The notes under the pieces: model-generated | Seen by the model: only the letters and a program-made list of their open reading frames with translations | What the model was told of the DNA's origin: nothing | The model's database searches: none | Shown: positions 6,084 through 7,496 of the stretch, piece by piece | Position numbering within the stretch: the stretch's first letter is position 1 | Layout: each line of letters opens with the position of its first letter | Translations under genes and position numbers: made by a program | Assembly (NCBI GenBank): GCA_964356315.1 | Contig: CAYHHA010000056.1 | Location: 1-7,496 of the forward strand | Source of the DNA: CAYGFH01 sp964356315 | GTDB lineage: Bacteria > Patescibacteriota > Microgenomatia > UBA10105 > UBA927 | Direction: 5' to 3' | Length of the DNA: 7,496 nt

Positions 6084-7130
6084 ATGAACATACTTTTTTT
6101 TGGCTCAACCACAGACTCAGTCATCGTTCTGGAAAAACTCTTCTCCCTACCCCCTTCACACGGCACCATCGTGTGCGTCGTCACCCAGCCACCCCGCCCT
6201 ATTGGACGAAAAAAAATAGTCACCCCTACCCCAGTACAGAGGTGGGCAGAGGAACATACCATACCCGTTGTTTCTTTTCCCTCAAGTACCAGTAAATCGT
6301 GGGAGTACGAAAACGAAGAGACGGTCATAAACACACTCCAGCCATTTCAGGCAGACCTTATCGTGAGCGCTTCCTATGGTCAGAAAATACCTTCGAAAAC
6401 CATCGCCGATGCAAAACTTGGCGGGCTCAATGTTCATCCATCTCTTTTGCCCAGATGGCGAGGTGCAGACCCTGTACCTTGGGCGATGATAGCTGGCGAT
6501 CACCAAACAGGAGTCACCGTTGTCACACTGAGCGAGGAATTTGACAAAGGAACGCTCATTGCGCAAAAGAAAGTACCCATTAGTCCAAAAGACACTGCTG
6601 ATCCACTGAGAACGTCACTCTTTAGCACTGGAGCACAACTGCTGTTTGACACAATAACATCCCTCAAGGGAGACACATTTGAACACACGGTAACAAATCA
6701 AGAGGTGTCCACTTATGCTCGGAAATTCACGAGAGATGATGGGTATATTCCGTGGAGCCTACTCCAAAGCGCTATGGATCGTGAAGCACGAATACTCAAT
6801 ACTGAATCATGGGAACAGATTAGAAACACGTATAAAACAACAAAACTGCTCAAAGACTATTTTACCCACCAACCGGAGGCAGACACAAAGGAACACCTTG
6901 GAAGCATACTTGAGAGGATTTTCAGAGCGCTCACCCCGTGGCCTGGGATGTGGACGGAAATAGAGACAAGTGACAAGGGGCAAGGGGCAGGAACATGTAT
7001 AAAACGAGTGAAAATACTTTCTTGTCATACATCTGGACCTGGTTTTCTCGTTCTCGATAGTGTGCAAGTAGAGGGGAAAAATCCTACTTCATTTGAACAA
7101 TTTCAAAGCGCATACCTCTATACCACTTGA
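6084..7130 (+). CDS. fmt: Methionyl-tRNA formyltransferase
   Basis: The enzyme formylates Met-tRNA(fMet) with 10-formyltetrahydrofolate in the cytoplasm, making the initiator tRNA; deformylase upstream reverses the mark on finished proteins. The N-terminal Rossmann domain shows MNILFFGS (1-8), VVTQPPRPIGRKK (32-44) and PVQRWAEEHTIPV (50-62). The active site is intact: Asn116 and His118 in NVHPSLLPRWRG, and Asp154 in EEFDKG, with the same 36-residue His-Asp spacing as in the E. coli enzyme. The C-terminal tRNA-binding domain includes the DDGYIPW (218-224) and RALTPWPGMW (281-290) stretches. Between these two lie about 56 residues, where typical enzymes have around 15, so there is an insertion that contains one heptamer array (236-243); a second array follows at 294-303. 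I chose ATG 6084, which gives the standard N-terminus. A GTG at 6072 would add four residues and lies inside the spacer repeat. No Shine-Dalgarno is visible, and no separate promoter, so co-transcription with def is likely. Confidence 0.96.
   Translation: MNILFFGSTTDSVIVLEKLFSLPPSHGTIVCVVTQPPRPIGRKKIVTPTPVQRWAEEHTIPVVSFPSSTSKSWEYENEETVINTLQPFQADLIVSASYGQKIPSKTIADAKLGGLNVHPSLLPRWRGADPVPWAMIAGDHQTGVTVVTLSEEFDKGTLIAQKKVPISPKDTADPLRTSLFSTGAQLLFDTITSLKGDTFEHTVTNQEVSTYARKFTRDDGYIPWSLLQSAMDREARILNTESWEQIRNTYKTTKLLKDYFTHQPEADTKEHLGSILERIFRALTPWPGMWTEIETSDKGQGAGTCIKRVKILSCHTSGPGFLVLDSVQVEGKNPTSFEQFQSAYLYTT
6790..6810 (+). repeat. Heptamer array (AATACT type) inside fmt
   Basis: Three 7-base units, GAATACT, CAATACT and GAATCAT, follow one another, 21 bases in all. 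They encode residues 236-243 (RILNTESW), within the extra segment of the C-terminal domain. The AATAC core is shared with the array at 2254-2288 in the ligase gene. Confidence 0.5.
6965..6992 (+). repeat. Heptamer array (GACAAGG type) inside fmt
   Basis: Four 7-base units, GACAAGT, GACAAGG, GGCAAGG and GGCAGGA, lie in tandem over 28 bases. They encode residues 294-303 (ETSDKGQGAG), a polar glycine-containing loop just after the PWPGMWTEI strand of the C-terminal domain. Confidence 0.55.
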
Positions 7131-7132
7131 CA
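7127..7132 (+). promoter_or_regulatory. Possible -35 element for the small membrane protein gene
   Basis: A perfect TTGACA overlaps the fmt stop codon. The best -10 at usual spacing is GATACG (7149-7154), only three of six matches, so promoter activity is uncertain. If used, the message would start near 7161 and include the ribosome binding site at 7164-7169. Confidence 0.3.
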
Positions 7133-7163
7133 GCTATAGCGCACTTCAGATACGGTTGTATAT

Positions 7164-7169
7164 GAGGTG
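7164..7169 (+). promoter_or_regulatory. Shine-Dalgarno for the 88-residue protein
   Basis: GAGGTG lies five bases before the ATG at 7175, ideal spacing, and fixes the start. It is the clearest ribosome binding site on the plus strand of this window, in contrast to the upstream genes, which lack one. Confidence 0.75.
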
Positions 7170-7174
7170 TATAT

Positions 7175-7441
7175 ATGGCAAAAAAGAAAACAGTGTCCAA
7201 ACCAACAGTCAGACCACAAGATTTCGCTTCATGGAATTTTATATTGTTCCTGACCCTCTCATTTATCCTTCTGGTCGTTATGTTAAGCGCCATGAGCAAT
7301 GTCAGCAAAGATATTCGCAGTAAAGCTGGACTTATCTGTCCAGAAGTCACCCTCCCTCGCGCAGAAGACTGTGCAGGTGGCTGGAAATACCAAAGAGACA
7401 TGACCAACGGATGCCCAACGTTCGTTTGCGAAGCGAATTAG
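7175..7441 (+). CDS. Small single-pass membrane protein with a four-cysteine tail
   Basis: I do not recognise the family. The 88 residues comprise a basic, Lys-rich N-terminus (1-13), one membrane segment (about 21-40) and a tail of about 48 residues. With positive charge at the N-terminal side, the tail should lie outside the membrane. It holds Cys55, Cys66, Cys80 and Cys85 in an arrangement (CPEV, then DCAGGW, then NGCPTFVC) that recalls small disulfide-bonded modules such as antistasin-like repeats; that likeness is by eye only. Two disulfide bonds are plausible. The gene starts 44 bases after fmt with a strong Shine-Dalgarno, and may be read from the def-fmt message or from its own weak promoter. 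The stop codon abuts the octamer array at the right edge. Confidence 0.75.
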   Translation: MAKKKTVSKPTVRPQDFASWNFILFLTLSFILLVVMLSAMSNVSKDIRSKAGLICPEVTLPRAEDCAGGWKYQRDMTNGCPTFVCEAN

Positions 7442-7496
7442 ACAAAGTAACAAAGTAACAAAGTAACAAAGTAACAAAGTAACAAAGTAACAAAGT
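7442..7496 (+). repeat. Octamer tandem array (ACAAAGTA), truncated by the window end
   Basis: ACAAAGTA repeats without error for almost seven copies, beginning on the base after the stop codon of the 88-residue protein and running to the last base. The period is 8, unlike the 7-base arrays elsewhere, and the copies are identical, suggesting recent expansion. Its full length cannot be known from here. Confidence 0.95.

Noticed and set aside
7084..7407. 107-codon minus-strand frame opposite the end of fmt and the 88-residue gene
   Set aside because: The plus strand has two better genes here, one with a strong Shine-Dalgarno; the antisense translation has no coherent features.
7283..7477. Minus-strand frame with a hydrophobic start rich in Leu, Cys and Phe
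   Set aside because: Its hydrophobic N-terminus is just translation of the octamer array, not a signal peptide.

Overview
The window looks like a chromosomal piece of an uncultured bacterium, most likely a member of the Candidate Phyla Radiation (Patescibacteria). The reasons are an O-antigen ligase of the type common there (long proline-rich loop, C-terminal TPRs), a compact layout, mixed leaderless and Shine-Dalgarno starts, and short tandem repeats inserted inside genes. I cannot place it in a class from sequence alone. UGA acts as a stop, so it does not use the UGA-glycine code of Gracilibacteria and Absconditabacteria.

Layout: bases 1-165 hold no convincing gene. Bases 166-1821 (minus) encode a 551-residue soluble acidic protein of unknown function. 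Divergent from it, 1820-4057 (plus) encodes an O-antigen ligase/Wzy-type membrane protein with TPRs. The two start codons share one CATG. Then follow a GT87-like polytopic membrane protein (4068-5399), peptide deformylase (5434-5979), methionyl-tRNA formyltransferase (6084-7130) and an 88-residue single-pass protein with four cysteines (7175-7441). The last 55 bases are an octamer tandem array that runs off the end; this may be where an assembly broke.

How the genes work together: the two membrane proteins are plausibly a small surface-glycan unit, one adding a sugar from a lipid-linked donor and the other polymerising or transferring glycan. def and fmt are the classic pair that removes and adds the N-formyl group of initiator methionine. 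The 551-residue and 88-residue proteins are unassigned.

The most unusual signal is a set of short tandem arrays, mostly with a 7-base period but several unrelated unit sequences. They lie in-frame inside the ligase gene (three sites), inside fmt (two sites) and in the def-fmt spacer. Two of them form long inverted repeats with the same GTTCATG-type arms and unrelated loops, a pattern like a dispersed palindromic element that can be carried within coding sequence. A second point of interest is the start region at 1805-1853, where two divergent genes overlap at their start codons and one appears to be leaderless.
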